Source: Ifrita kowaldi (lineage: Eukaryota; Chordata; Aves; Passeriformes; Cinclosomatidae). From it: a DNA stretch of 64,000 bases. A program made the position numbers and the translations under genes. The notes under the pieces are model-generated. The model saw only the letters and a program-made list of their open reading frames with translations, had not been told where the DNA came from and searched no databases. Below, piece by piece: positions 27,201 through 40,623 of the stretch. The DNA lies in contig VZRS01003934.1 of assembly GCA_013398055.1 (NCBI GenBank), positions 248,001 to 312,000 of the forward strand, read 5' to 3'. How positions within the stretch are numbered: position 1 is the stretch's first letter; each line of letters begins with the position of its first letter.

Positions 27201-30200
27201 TGCTGGGGAGGTCTGCAGTGAAAGCTTGGATTTGACCCACTGCCACCCAGCTCCTGTTAAGTGTGCATCAAAAACTTCTGTTTTCCAAAGCAAAAAGTTT
27301 CTTCATTGTCTTTTTTTTTTGTGTAGGGCATGAATGGGAGTATGGGAGAACTGGGATTGACTCTTATTTCCAGTAGTTGCTGGCCTGAGGTGGACAAATG
27401 ACTCCTTAAGTATTGCAAAGACTATTAAAACTACTGCTGGTAAAAGGCAAGAAGCTGGGAAAACAGACTAGACTGATTATTTTTAGAAGCAGTGGCATCT
27501 GGACAGCATGAGAAATGCTTTGTACAAATTTAGTACAGCTGATGTTTAAACAAGAAGTTTGCTGGCAAAGCTGAAATCTCCCAGCACAGGGACTGTGACA
27601 AGCACAAACCAGAAGCTCCAATGCCAGCTAGGAACACCCATGGTCAGGTGCCGTTCAGGGCCACCTACAGCGGGTACACGAGGCTTCTACCAAGCAGCCA
27701 GCACTCAGGGAGGCTCTGGACAAGGATTTGCTGTGATGCTGTGTCCCTGGGTGGATGTGTCACACCATGGTGCCACCACGGCAGCATCCGTGCCAGTGGC
27801 CAGCTGCTCTGCCTCAGGTGGAGTTGGAGTAGGAGGCTGGGCTAAGTTTGTGTCCAAAAAACCAAATACTGTCAGCATTGAAAATAGCCAAACTATTTAA
27901 AAACTTAGTGCTGGTGACTCCTGACCCTGGACAATTTTGCCTGCCTGTATTTCTACAGCAGCTGGGCTTGGGAGAGGGAGAAGCCCTGCAAGTGCAGTGC
28001 AGTGCTCCCCAGTAAGGGGACATACTCATCTTACATCCAGAGAGCCATTTAAATTGCTGATAGAAACTGGACATTGCCTGGCATGTATTTTCTCTCCGCC
28101 CATGCAAAGAATGAATCTCTCTCATGTTGTCACTGATACATCCCTCTTGGTTTTATCTAGCAATGATTTGGATTTGGAATCAGGGTCCAATTGACTCCAG
28201 GTGTGACTGAGGGGACATTAGCCTGGACCAGTGAGGCTTTAAGAACAAGTGGCACAGCTCTCCCCTGCAGACTTGTCCTGCACAGGATGAGGAATGTGGG
28301 AGGATCCAGCCAGGCATGGCCGAGAGGTGGGCAGCTTCCAGAACTGCAAATCCCCAGTTTGCAGAACAATGGGATGGCTAATGCAATTATCTCCTGCATT
28401 GTGGGGGACCAGACCCTGTGGATGCTGCAAAAGGCCCAGGACCCTTTGCTGCCCACCCTAAACCCAATCACCAGCCCGAAGTGGGGCTTTCGTGCAATCT
28501 GGCAGCAAAGGCCTTCAAAAAACCTGTGTAGTGAGTGCTGATGCCAGGGGAATGTCAGATTTGCTACCCTGGTCTGTTCATGGCTGCTGGGCCCTGGACT
28601 GATGTGTCCTCATCCCCACCAGCTCCATCACCTCCCTGCATCCCTCCCTGCCTGACCTACCTCCTTCCCCATCCCTGTAGGACACTGCTCTTACTCTGCA
28701 GATTGCACCCCTTCTTTGAACACAGCAGCCCCTGCACTGCTGCTCCCAGTATGGCTGTGTATACAGAGACTGGTTCCAGTCCTGGCAGGGAGAATCAGGT
28801 CTGTCCCCAGCTCCCAGCAAGGGCACAGGGTGCCACCGAGCTGGGGCTGAGAGGGAGCCCAGTCCTCCAGTTACAGCAAAGGCAGCAGAGACACTCCTGA
28901 TGGCTGTCATGATGGAAGTAATGAAAGAGTGCCCAAGTGAAACCCTGGCCATCTGTCTCTGTTCTGCTAACCCACTTCTCTGGTTGGAGCTGGCAGCTCA
29001 ACACTCGGCTGGCTATGGACCTTTTCCAAAGGTTATTGGAGGGAGTGTGAACAATCTTGCCACAGCCGAGGGCTCCCAGAGCAATTTCTTCATGGAAAAA
29101 GCTCTGGGTGAGTCCTAGACACAGCACTTGGGCACAGATGGGGCAGCTGTGTGTGGCTGGGAGCCCCTCGGAGCCAGCGCCCCCAGGTTTGCAGCCCAGC
29201 AACAGCAGAAGAGGCAGGCACAGGGAGAGGGAACCAGGAACCAGGGAGGGGGTCTGGGCACTAAACCTCCTTTGTGCGACCCAGACACACAGAGGCCACA
29301 ACACCCCTGAGAAACCTGGTCCTCTTGCCCAGAGACAGAGCAAAGCTGTCACTTCCCTTCCCCACACAGTGTTTACTGCAGTTGTTCATTTTTTGTATTT
29401 GGACATCCACCGGGTACTGGTGAAAGCACTGAGAGCCCAGACTCACAGAGTTTCATATATTTCAACACCAATGATTATTCATCCAGTAATTTCAGATTGG
29501 AGTGTGGTTTTTATTATTTGCTACTCTTCGGTCTCCTGTTTAAAACGTTTCCAGTCCAGGCACAGGAAGAGCTGCCCATGCCCAACCAGACACGCACACA
29601 CAGCAGAGCTCACTGGCATGAAGCACTTCCCAAACATCTTGGTGTTTCCATAGCATGTGGAAACAACCCAGCTCAGTTCAGCAACCCTCATCTTCCCCCA
29701 AAAGAGACTCTGTTAGCTATGGTGATGACCTCTGTCTCCATAACCAATCATTAAAACAGAGTATTTATTCCCTATCTTCTTCTGTTTCTCCTGGAGAATA
29801 CAGTTGTGTCCCAGAGTCAGCAGTCCAATAATTCCTGTCCCTGCACACTGTGACCCCACGAGCAGGAGAGACATTGTCCCAAGAAAACATTTCCAGCCAA
29901 TGGGGAAAGCTCCTGAAGAGAGCAAGGGATACTGGGCTGGCTGGGTGGCAAACACAGAGCTGGTTTGGAGTTGGGGCTGCCCTGCTGAGCAGGAGGTCAA
30001 AGCATTTCCCAGAACTTTCCTGCCTGCAGGTGGGGGAAGAGCCTGAAAAGAGTTGATGCAGATCGATGGTGCGTTGTTTTTAGATCTTGTTTTTCCTATA
30101 TACCCTTCGCAATGCCTCAGCTGCCACAAGGCAGGTGTGACATGAGCTGAGAGCATGGAGAGATGCATCTGAGACCAGCCAAACCTCCATGTCATTTGCA

Positions 30201-33200
30201 GTCCTCCAGCATCCCTGTGCACATCCTGCTCTGCACACCTGGATGGTTCCACAGGTCCGGTGCAAGGGACTTGCAGCTCGGGAGTTTAACAGAGCCTGAG
30301 CAGAGAAAGACGGGCAGCAGATGCCTGTCCTGTGCCGTGAGTTATCCACCCAGACTTCAGCAGAGGATGCTCTGAAGAGCCCTTTGGAGATAACGCTGTT
30401 GGATCTGCTGCCTGCCCTGATTTCAGGCCCTTATGGCTGCTCAGCGTGCAGGGAAAAGCTGTGCCACCCTCTCACCACAGGCCACTCACAACAGTCAGTG
30501 CCTGAGAGAACATTTGGGCTCTGGGCAGAGGGAACAGCAATCCAGCTGAACGTTGCACTAAAAATAGTCCCATGTCTGGGTGGAAGCACACTGTGGTTGG
30601 CTGGGGTTTCACATCCCTGAGAAAGCCTGAGCTGAGCAGGGACCCTTCACTCCCGTTATTGTCCGCTTTCCCGCTCTCCCTCCAGAGACGCCCTGGGGAC
30701 TAACTAGCAAATAAATGGCTTTCCACAGGACAACAGTGGCTCCTGTGATCAATCTCCATGAGATGTGGTTTGGTAGCTTTGCAAGAATCAAGCCAGCTGC
30801 CAGTATGGCCCAGAATAAATGAGGGCTGTGGGGATGGAGAGGTGAAATGCAGGGGCCAAGGAACACAGCCCAGGCCACTCCAGAGATGGGACTGCCTGGG
30901 GAGGAGTGGGGCATGGGTGAACCTGGGGAGCTGCAGTGCTGCCCTGCTTTGTGGATGCTGCAGAGGGAAGAAAATAAAGAAAAGTTTAGGAAAGAGCTGA
31001 TGAGAGAAGCGCATCTCAGGGCATTTAATTTTAGCAGAGTCAGGCTACCAAGGATGTGGGGTGTTAGTTCATTTGACTTGGCAGGTTTGGGTTTTCACAA
31101 AGTGCCTCCTAGAGCCACAAAAGCCAAACTCCAGATTAACCCAAGTTTTCTGCCACAGTCATGTTACAGCACTCAGGATTGCTACTGCAGTCTGCACCAG
31201 ACCTCATCCATGTGGCTTCTCCACACAAAACTCCCTGGTTTTCACTGTCCAAAGGGAAAAGAAAGATGAAGGTGGATGCTGGGTAACACAACTTGAACAG
31301 GCTCTGCCTCTGTATCCAATAAATAACCCACACTTGAGACCTCTCCTGCCCCTCTGGTGCCTGGTGTTGGACCAGCCCCATCCGTCTGTCCCTCCTGACA
31401 CCCCAATCAGCATTCCTGCAAAGCCCTCATTACTGAGGCTTATGCAATGGAACATGAAGGACGTGGATTAAGATTACAGTGGCAATTCAGGTGTTTTTCA
31501 CCTTTCCAGCATCTGTCTTGAAAATCTCACCCAGTGCAAAGCACGGGGTTCTGCACACCACTGAATGCTGGGCACTTACCCAGCAGTGTGCTTGCAGTTT
31601 CAGTATCTGTTGGGTCAGAGACTACTGGGATCCTAGGAATGGTGCCTCGCTGTCACGAAATATTATTGCTGATGGAAAAAGAAGTTGGTTGCTCACTCAA
31701 GGAAAATAAATCCTTGACCCTTTACGAGACCTGTGCAGTAGTGGCGCCATTGACTCCTTGTGAAAGTGTGTGGGTGGGAAAATAGTCTGTGCTGACTTTT
31801 CTGCTGGCTCTGTGAGCTGTGTCAGATGTACACCCTCTCAACAGATGCCTGATAATGCTCAGCTACTCCTCTGCTCACAGCCTGCAAGCCCCTACAGAAA
31901 CACTGACTGCAAGCCTGGAATTAGAGTCTCCCACTCATTATTTGAGAAGGACGTGCCTTTCACAGCCAAGTGGCCTCTATTTGCTTGGGGGGAAACATGT
32001 GCTTATCTCTTATTTATGTGATTTATTTCTTGAGATTAATGCATCAAATTGGCTTCCTCCCAAGCTCTCAGTAAAGTCTTGGTTTTTGTGGGATTGTCCT
32101 GAATCACACAAAGTTTCGCTGCCTGTTTTATGAAACTGAGAGGAGGATTTTTATCTCGATCATAAAGTAGAAATTGAGGGTTTTTCAAATGTAAGGCAGT
32201 CAGCATTGTTTTGATCTGCAGGCAAATGATAGCCTTCTCTGAGTTCAAGGAGGGCTATTAAATCAGCCCTGTGGAGATAGAGCAAACAAAACCAGACAGA
32301 GCAAAGGAGCGAGGGGGAATGTTCCTATTCACATAGGCATGAAAGCAGGGGAGGCAAGTTAATGATCAGCTCATCTAGGGTGTTTACTTTTGCATGCCAC
32401 TGGGGTAAACAGAGCCATGTCATCCCTCCAGCCTGATCTTGTTTATAAATATACAATAACATTTACAGCTGAGCTGGCTGGACTCCCCTGGGTCCCGGCA
32501 GGAGAAGCTGGAGGGGTCTCAGCTCCCACTCCTGCATGGGACAAGCCCTACTTTTAGGGCTGTGCTGCTGCAAATCCACTTTCCAGCTCTGTGTTTGTAT
32601 CTCTTTGTGCTGGGAAGGCACCAGCTCACCTGCCAGTGCAGTCCCTTGGAGATGCCCTTTTGGAGATGCTCCAGCAATGTCTTTCTCACCCGATTCCTGT
32701 GGATTCTTGGAGCTATCCCTTTGCATTGCTGGGTTCAGAGCAGCAGCAGGTCCCAGAGCCCCTGTTGGTGCTTTACAACAGCCTGAGCACATACAGAGAC
32801 CAACAGGCTCATCTTCCTGTTAGCCAACCCACCACAACGGCAGAGCGAGGATTTGAAGTCTTCGGTGTTATTGACTGCAGTTCATAATCATCCTTCAAAG
32901 AAATCACATTTCACCTAAAACATAAAGTTCTTACAAATTCTATAAAGTTTCTGTGGATGCTACTATTCAGTGAGCCGCAGTGAAGGAAGCAGAATGGCAA
33001 ATGCCGGATGATTAATTCACTGCAGCTGATGACTTAGTGCAAATTTTTTGTCCTGGATTCATTGATCACCAGAGAAAAAACTAATGATCTCCCATTTTTT
33101 TTAAGTTCCTGCCATAGCTCTTGGTTCTGACATATCAGCACAAAAGGTACAGTGTGCTGTGAGTTTGGAATGTGCCGCCTCGAGGACGTGTCATGCAGGG

Positions 33201-36039
33201 TTTGTCTGCATGCAGATTTGCACCAGCTAAAAGACACTGATGCAACTTCCTGTACAGACAGGACTGTGGTGGTTTAAAGCAAACTTCTTTGTGACTTACT
33301 TAAAACCCACTTCCAAACCATTAAAATTGGACATACTCTGTCTTAAGACTAAGACATAGTGATGGCCACATAGGTTTTTCCCACCTTAAGTGTTGCATGT
33401 GTAGTTTAATCAGTGCAATTCCATGTGTGTCCTTATATCCATATCACATGCAAAAGTATGCACTGAATCTGCATTATATTTCTGTGAATAATGACTGATA
33501 CTTATTATTATTTTGTTAAGTAATTCTGTGTTACATTTCTGCCAGAAATTGCATGGAAGGCAAGAAATTCTGCTTCTGTAAATTGTCAGTGTAGTTATCA
33601 GGGACTATTCATCCTCATTTTTATTACTAAAACCATAATCCCATAATGGTGGAAAAGAAAACTGAATAAACTGGGGAATAAATTGGGAATAAATTGGTTT
33701 ATATGGGAATACATGTTTACAGAAACTTTTTGTTCACAGCATGCACAGACCTGACAGATGCATCATCCCATTTGCATCTGTCCCCACAAGGGGAACTTGC
33801 AGAGCCCTTAATCAAATTAAAAATAGCCAAATGAGCATCAGTGGATTGTATGTTTCTGAGGGGGAGGCAGTTCTGGGTTGCTTGATGTCCCTGATCTATA
33901 GAAAGCAAGTAATGCCTGAGCTGGCATGGATGCTTGCATGGATGCTTGCATGGATGTCTCTTGTCATTGCACTGCTGGCATTTCAGGCTAACATCAAGAT
34001 CAGCACAGGATAAATACTGGAAAAAATGTAATCACCAATTATTATGCAATGACCATGAAAATGCCAAACTTCGCACAGAACCTTATTTGCAACAAATTCT
34101 TCAACCAGCTCTAATTGAGGTCATTTCAATCTGAAAGCATTTTCTATTGAAATCCACAACAATATTCAGGCCCAACATTCAGTGTTCATTGCCCAACAGT
34201 GAGAAAGCTACAATTGCTCTTGTGTGTCTGGATGCCTCGGAGCAGCGGGGCTGGGCCCCTCGAGGATGCACCCACCCGCGCCCTGTCACCCGCCGAGGAA
34301 GCCAGCACAGCCTGCACATCTCAGCCTCTTTATCAGGTATGTCAGACCCAAGCATGACTCACACATTGCCAAAACTGCCATTCCCTTCTGCTGGCGTTTG
34401 CTTGGTCCCTTTCCTCTGTGGTGGCTTCAGGCGGATGTACTCTTTGCTCCACAGCTTGAGCCCAGGAGGTCCTTTGGTCCTGAGGTCACTGTGACCTCAT
34501 TCATGGACCTCATGCATGGTGGCACCTGCACCCACAGCCCAGGGACCAGCCCCTGGGGTTTGGAGCTGGGCATCAGTGCTGGGACAAGCCAAAACTGTCT
34601 CTGCTCTGCTGGAGTTTGGCTGGTCTCTGGGAAATTTGACTGGGGCTCAAGCTTTTGTAACAGAGGTTTATCCATGCTGCTGCCTAAGCTGGATAGAATG
34701 GTTGGGTTTCCAGAGGGACAGCCTGCAGCCAGTGCAGGGAAGCTGCTGACAAAGGGTCATGAGCAGACAGGGGGATGCTCTGAAATGCTTTGCTCGGTAC
34801 ATGGAGGACTGTGCAAGACGGTTTTGTAGTTAAAGCTCAGGCCGAGGCCTCCAGAGACTTGAGCTCAGAGCCTCCAAGCAGCACTCTGCATCCCTGTGCT
34901 CACATTTCCCATCCACACAATGGGACAATGACCCTCCCTCAGCACCTGGACGCCAGCAGGACAGTCCCCATGGCAGCTGCAACACGGACACACTGCTCTG
35001 CTATGGAAGACAGATGAAGATGTAAAAAATTCTGGCTATACTTTTCTAAAAAAATGCTGAAGCTTTGCTAGACAAGACCTAGGGGTTCTCCCTGCGGCAG
35101 CACCAGAAGTAACTGTGAAAACTGCCTGGCGCGATTTAACGCCTTTTCTGGAGTGACTAACACCTCTATTATTCCCATCTGACCTTTGCAGACATCCTGC
35201 CATGCAATTGTGTTTAAACTCTGTGGTGAGAAAGATAACCAGGCCTAAAATTAAACCATCCAGCACGTTTTTAATATTAGCACAGGCGAGGAGTGAATTC
35301 CTCCCGGGTGGAATTCACCTCTTCTTGGCAAAACCAGCCCTTGGTACCTCACCACCAGCAGTGATGTGCTGCGAATTATTTGTCTTTTTACTTTGTGATC
35401 CCCTGGCCTGGGTAGAGCCTACTCAGTGCAGGGACCTGCCCTGCTGCCACTGCCCTTCACAGGGTGCTGAAGGAGGTCCCAGATGGGTCATTGCATTGCT
35501 CATACAGCGGGAGATTCATTTGATGAGGACAAGCAAGGCTGTGGACATTAAATAACCTATGTGAATAACCTGGTGTTAACCAGGGTCTCATGGCATCTTT
35601 GCCTCTGGGAGAAAAGACAGCAAGAACGGCAGCACTGAGCCGCAGCAGGGATATCACAGGCTCCTTTGACTGCAACAGGATGGCTGCTCTGTTTTCTTTC
35701 AAATATACTTTTCCACCAAAAATAACCCTCCGGGGTTTGTCACGGTGTCTTTTTCACAGTGAACTCCAAAAGCAAGTCGAGCTTGGAGGTGCTGAAAGCC
35801 CCTTTGCAGGGCCTGGCAGGCAGCCTAGCACTATGGGGCACTGCTCGCACCCACTGCCCTGCCCTCCGGCCCCAGCCAGGGGTTTGCTCACTCCAGCAGC
35901 GCGAGGAGAGGGACTCAGTTTCAGGGGACGGAGAAATATGAATTAAAATGTGACCTGATGAGGCCGCAAAGACACTGCAGAACTTCGGCCATGTAGAGGG
36001 ATGAAGACTGTCCTCGCAGGCTGTGTCCTGACTGCAGGA
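24217..36039. other. Intergenic, no recognised gene
   Basis: About 12 kb without a supported exon. It alternates between GC-richer stretches (about 25.86-26.13 kb has some CpG) and AT-rich islands that look constrained (about 25.2-25.5, 31.98-32.28 and 32.87-33.07 kb). A 12-base unit GCATGGATGCTT is repeated about three times at 33923-33955. The open frames of 180-200 codons at 25774-26328, 26004-26606 and 34224-34829 have no domain and overlap frames on the other strand. Confidence 0.55.
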
Positions 36040-36480
36040 CCTGTTATCTCGGCATCTCTCACCGGATAAAGTGGCTCGGGGGCTGCTGATGGAGAGCCAG
36101 GGCAATGAATGCTGCCTGCGACACGCAGACCTTTCCCCATCGGTCCCTCCGGGGAGCCCCACGGCTCTGGGATGGGGCAGCGGGGTCTCGCCTGCAAGGC
36201 AGAGCAGCCGTGGGGCCCACACTGCACCAGCGCGCACCAGCGCACACCAGCGCACACCAGTGCAGCCGGAGCCCTCGTCTCCCCAGCTTCCCGGTGGGAT
36301 TTTTGCACTCTTGTGCTCCCTCTGCTGGTCCTCACCCCGGCGCCGTTCCCGCACTGCTCCGCAACGTTCCCGCACTGCTCCGCAACATTCCCGCATCGCT
36401 CCGCACCATTCCCGCATCGCTCCGCACCGCTCCCGCGCAGATTCCGCTGTGCTCGGCACCCCGGGCCCCTGTGTTTCCCC
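36040..36480. repeat. CpG-rich stretch with 10-bp and 21-bp minisatellites
   Basis: Two tandem arrays sit in CpG-rich DNA. At about 36226-36260 a 10-base unit (CGCACACCAG) recurs about four times. At 36345-36440 a 21-base unit (GTTCCCGCACTGCTCCGCAA plus one base) occurs in four clear copies (start positions 36345, 36366, 36387, 36408) and a partial fifth. A 21-base period keeps all phases open, so long ORFs of repeated heptapeptides arise on both strands. These are not evidence of a gene. The CpG density could also mark a minor CpG island. Confidence 0.85.
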
Positions 36481-39400
36481 CTCTGCTCCCCAGGACCAGG
36501 AGCACCCTAAACGTGTCTCCGAGCCAGCCTGCAGCGAAGAAGAGGTCCCGTGCCAGCCGGACAGACGGTGCTGCTGGGACTGCTCCAAGCAGGGCATGCC
36601 AGGATCCAGACGAGATCCGGACGTCCGAAATAAAAACTTTAAAACATGCTCTGGGGAGTGATACTACAAGACATGGCTATGAAGAAGACGGCAAAGACTG
36701 GACTAGGGCTGCAGCGATCACGGTATTAAAGTCACACGGGCACAGAGAGGACACTGGCTTTATCAGCCCAGTTCTCTACAAAGACACTGGGCAGCTTTTT
36801 GCACCAACACCTCCACAGCTCGCACTGTCAGAGATGACGTACCCCGCTCCGACATTGCACAGATATAGCTGGTCACCAGCCTGCCATCAGCAGAGATGGA
36901 GGACACCAGCATGGAGCAAAGGCTGCAGCTCGGCACAGTGGCCGCCAGACACCGGCTTGCTGAAGGGGACAAGAACACACCAAATCGGGCCAGGACATCG
37001 TACTGCAAGGTCTGGTTTGCAGGCTGTGCTCCAGGACTGCATGGGGTTCTCCTGTGCTTTCTGTCTCAGCAGTACTTGCCAGCTTTATTAGAAAGCTGGT
37101 TGTTGTTTTAAGGCTGCTTTCTAAGCGGTTATTGCCAACGAGGGACAGAGGTGGGGGAGCTGCTCTCTGCACGGCGCAAATGGCAGCTGCCAAGACACTT
37201 TCTCCAAGGCCCCATAAAAACTCAGTTATGGCTCAGGCTGCCTCGTCTCAGCCAGACATCTCAGAGGGTGATGCAGCATGGGAGGCTGCTGCACAGCCAG
37301 CCCTCCTAGCTTGAAGTGCTGTGTCCCCATCCCTATCCATGCAGCGATGTCCAGCTCCTCCACTCACTGCCATGATGTGGTTGTGTTCCTGATGTTCTTG
37401 GGACTCAGACAGGAGTTACTGCTTAGCAAAGGATGAAATACCTGCCCCAAGCAAGTTAAAACTCACTGTGCCCCAGAAGCAGCCCAGCATAAAAGGGAGC
37501 TCCAAAGCAAGGGGGAAGGAAGAGGATGTAAACTGAACGACAACAAAAAGAATGCTGTTATCCTTCTCACACAGCCTTCTACTCCTGCCCGGCACTGCCA
37601 CTGCACCCTGGAAGCCACAGTGACCCACTGTACATCACTGACTGCGGAGGCTGTGCTGGGCACGTTTCACTCTGGCCTTTGCCACCACCACCCCAAAATC
37701 CAGGCAACTTGATGCAGTGTCCAAGTCCAGCCTTCTCTGCCAGCAACAGGCAGCCCAGCAGCTCCCAGCCAGTGCATGTTGCTATTCAGGGGGTGCAGAC
37801 TCGGCATTTCAGAGCTGCTTTCCAGAGCAAACAATAAATCTTTAAAATAAGTGTGGGGTTCTCTGAAAGTGACTGAATTCAATGGCTGAGCCTGCAACAA
37901 AGGCTCTTCCTGAATGCGGTGGCTCCCTGCCCACCGCCCTCCCAGGGGGACGGCAGAGGCGGCAGAGAGGAGGTGAGTGCTGGCTCCAGTTTGTTAACTG
38001 TGACTGCTGAAGAAAACAAAACCTGTACGGAAGTTTCAGTAGGTCTCAATGCCTCTCACTGATGCAGCTGGTCCCCAGGGGTGACCAGCATCACGAGCTG
38101 CTGCTTTTCCCCAGCCCCAAGGCACCCATCTGGCCACGGAGCACTCTGTTAAAGCCCTTTTGGGGGGAGCTGCTGGTGCTTCTGCCAACATCAGCTGCAA
38201 GTGCTGGGTGATGCCCCACAGACATTTCGTCTCATGCAGAGCTCACAGTTGGTTTCTGCACATCACAGGGCTACTCCCATCTAACCACCACCTCACACTC
38301 CAAGTCCCTCTAGGGTGTCCCGCTCTGCATTGGCACCACTGGCAGGGAATAGCCACCCGTCAACGTGGGCAGCCACCGTGACCCCGAGCAGCGCTGCTAA
38401 AAGGAACCAGCTGCTTCTGCATTTTGCAGGTTGGTCCTTGCCTGAGAGAAGGTGAAACTCCACATCTGACTGACTGCTGCAGAGCCATAGAGGACCACAC
38501 AGGCACAACTGGTGTTCTACAGCACGGGGCATTCTCCAGGTGAAGCATCATCATTGACCCTTTCACTTTGTACAGATCTTTAGGCAAAATAATTTCCGTA
38601 GAGCAATCCCTCATCTTTCAAAACCGATCCATCTGCTTACTTGGAGCATTTTTCTGGGTGCAAACAAACAGTTAAACACATGTAGCTCTCTCCCATGTTA
38701 ATTTTCCTTGGTATCATGGACAGCTGATATCCTTTCAGTGCATGAAACCACAAAGGCAAAGTAAGTGAAAGCATAGAAGAAGCAAGGCTCAGACGGTGAA
38801 ACCTTCCCAACCAGAGGCTGCTAAAATGAAAGAGTAAAAGTTTTCCTATGGTTGAGAATAGCACTGTTACCTCCCAGGGAGGCAGCAAACTTTCCTCTCC
38901 AAGAAATAGGTGAGTTGGTAACACCAAGTGAGGTAGTCTGGCACAAACATGCTCGAGGAGAAACTGCAATATATTGCCATATACTGAGAGACATACATAA
39001 GCTCCATTACTGTTGTTAATTCTGCAGCAAAATTATTTTTCCAAATCTTCCCCAAACCAGATGTGGAAATATTTAGCTACCTCTGCACTTCTCCAGGCTC
39101 GAGACTGAACTAAGTGTTTTGAAGCAGATGGGAGGCAGAGGGAGATGGAAAACGTGACTGGTTTCAGTGAAACTTGTGGATTTCCCAATTCAAGGTATCA
39201 TTTACTGACATCATTAAATTAATTTGGGCTTCTTCTCTGTCTCTTTACAGTTAGGTATTTTCACCAAGAGGATGAAATTTCTCTTTCTTGCAAACAAAAT
39301 TGGATTTCTTTCCTGCAAGGAGTACAGAAATGTAGATTTTTTTCCCAGAAGCGAGATTCAAAAATAATTATTTTTTTATTAGAATATTTTGTTAGATGTA

Positions 39401-40565
39401 GTCAGTGAAAAATATTAAACTAAAAGGCAGCAGCTTCAATAGCCTGTCTCATCACCGACTCTCCCAAATCACAAATCAGTCTGCAAAACAAAAGAGAGGT
39501 CACCTTCCTTTCCTCCTCAGCTTCCCCCTGTGGGTTACACAGCCCTTCTCTGCTGTGGCTCCTGCCCTCTTCGTGTGCTCCCATGAAGCTGGGACACTCA
39601 GGACAATGCAATGCATGTGTCTGCCTGGCTGATGGGCCTCCTGGGAAGGGCTGAGCAAATCCTGGAAGCCAATGACTGCCATGCAGCCATGGGTCTCCCA
39701 CTGCCCTCCCCTCAGGGAGCAGCGACAGGAGATGCCCCACAAGACACTCTCCATGCCACATCCATTAAAGGACACTAAATACTCCTCACAGTTTTCAGCA
39801 CCCACTGAAATAAATAATGTTGGGCAAACATAACTGCGCACACTTTTCAAGCTGTGCAGCTTTCAGGGTGGATGGGGATTCTGCCTTGCACAGTGCTTGG
39901 ATGTAGATGTGCATTTCTGCAGGGAGCTCTGCTCTGTCCCCTCACACCTGGTTGGGTTCCCCCCACCAGCACCATTCAAAACCAGACCCATTCCCAGCAG
40001 GACAGGCTTTAGGTCTGGCATGGGGCCTGATCCTGCACCCCATCCCTTGGGCAGCCTGGAGGTACTGCCCACTCACTGCCTGCACACCCTTCCCCTGTTC
40101 CCCAGGGGAGCTTTATCACACCCACTAGACTTGACATTTCATGAAGGAGAAACATTATGAGGAGCAGAGAGAAGTACTAATTTAGGAAAGGTACTAATTA
40201 GACATATGCTGGGTGGTCTCATTTTGGCGTTCTGCTTTTTGGGCTAGACTGGTTTTGCTGTCCCTTCCCTTTCTCACACTTATTCTCCTCTCTCACCTTT
40301 CTCAGCACCTGCAGCCATCCCTGCAGGGGATTTCTGTGGTGTCAGGCCCTGGGTCTGGGGATCACAAGGCACTGCTAGCTGCCCCTTGGTCGGGTGCAGG
40401 GCAGGACTTTCCTTCATTTCCCCAGGCTGTTGCATCCTTCCCCAGCACAGAGTGCTCAGGACACCTGCAGTGTCACACAAGCCAGGGCGGGTCACAGGTA
40501 CAGACACAGGGGAAGCCCCAAGGATGACTGCAGCTTTCTAGTGATAGTGTCCACTGATGACGCGA

Positions 40566-40592
40566 AACACACACACACACACACAAACACAT

Positions 40593-40610
<18 letters not shown>
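40566..40610. repeat. (CA)n microsatellite
   Basis: An interrupted CA run of about 45 bases with AAACACAT interruptions, followed by ATAGATAGAGATATG. Length variation between individuals is expected. Confidence 0.95.

Positions 40611-40623
<13 letters not shown>

Noticed and set aside
35740..36597. Minus-strand ORF of 285 codons
   Set aside because: Mirror effect of the same minisatellite. It contains heptapeptide repeats and no family similarity.
36105..37091. Plus-strand ORF of 328 codons, longest in the window
   Set aside because: Its length is largely due to a 21-base minisatellite that is open in several phases. It has no domain, no conserved start context and no splice structure, and a 285-codon ORF overlaps it on the other strand.
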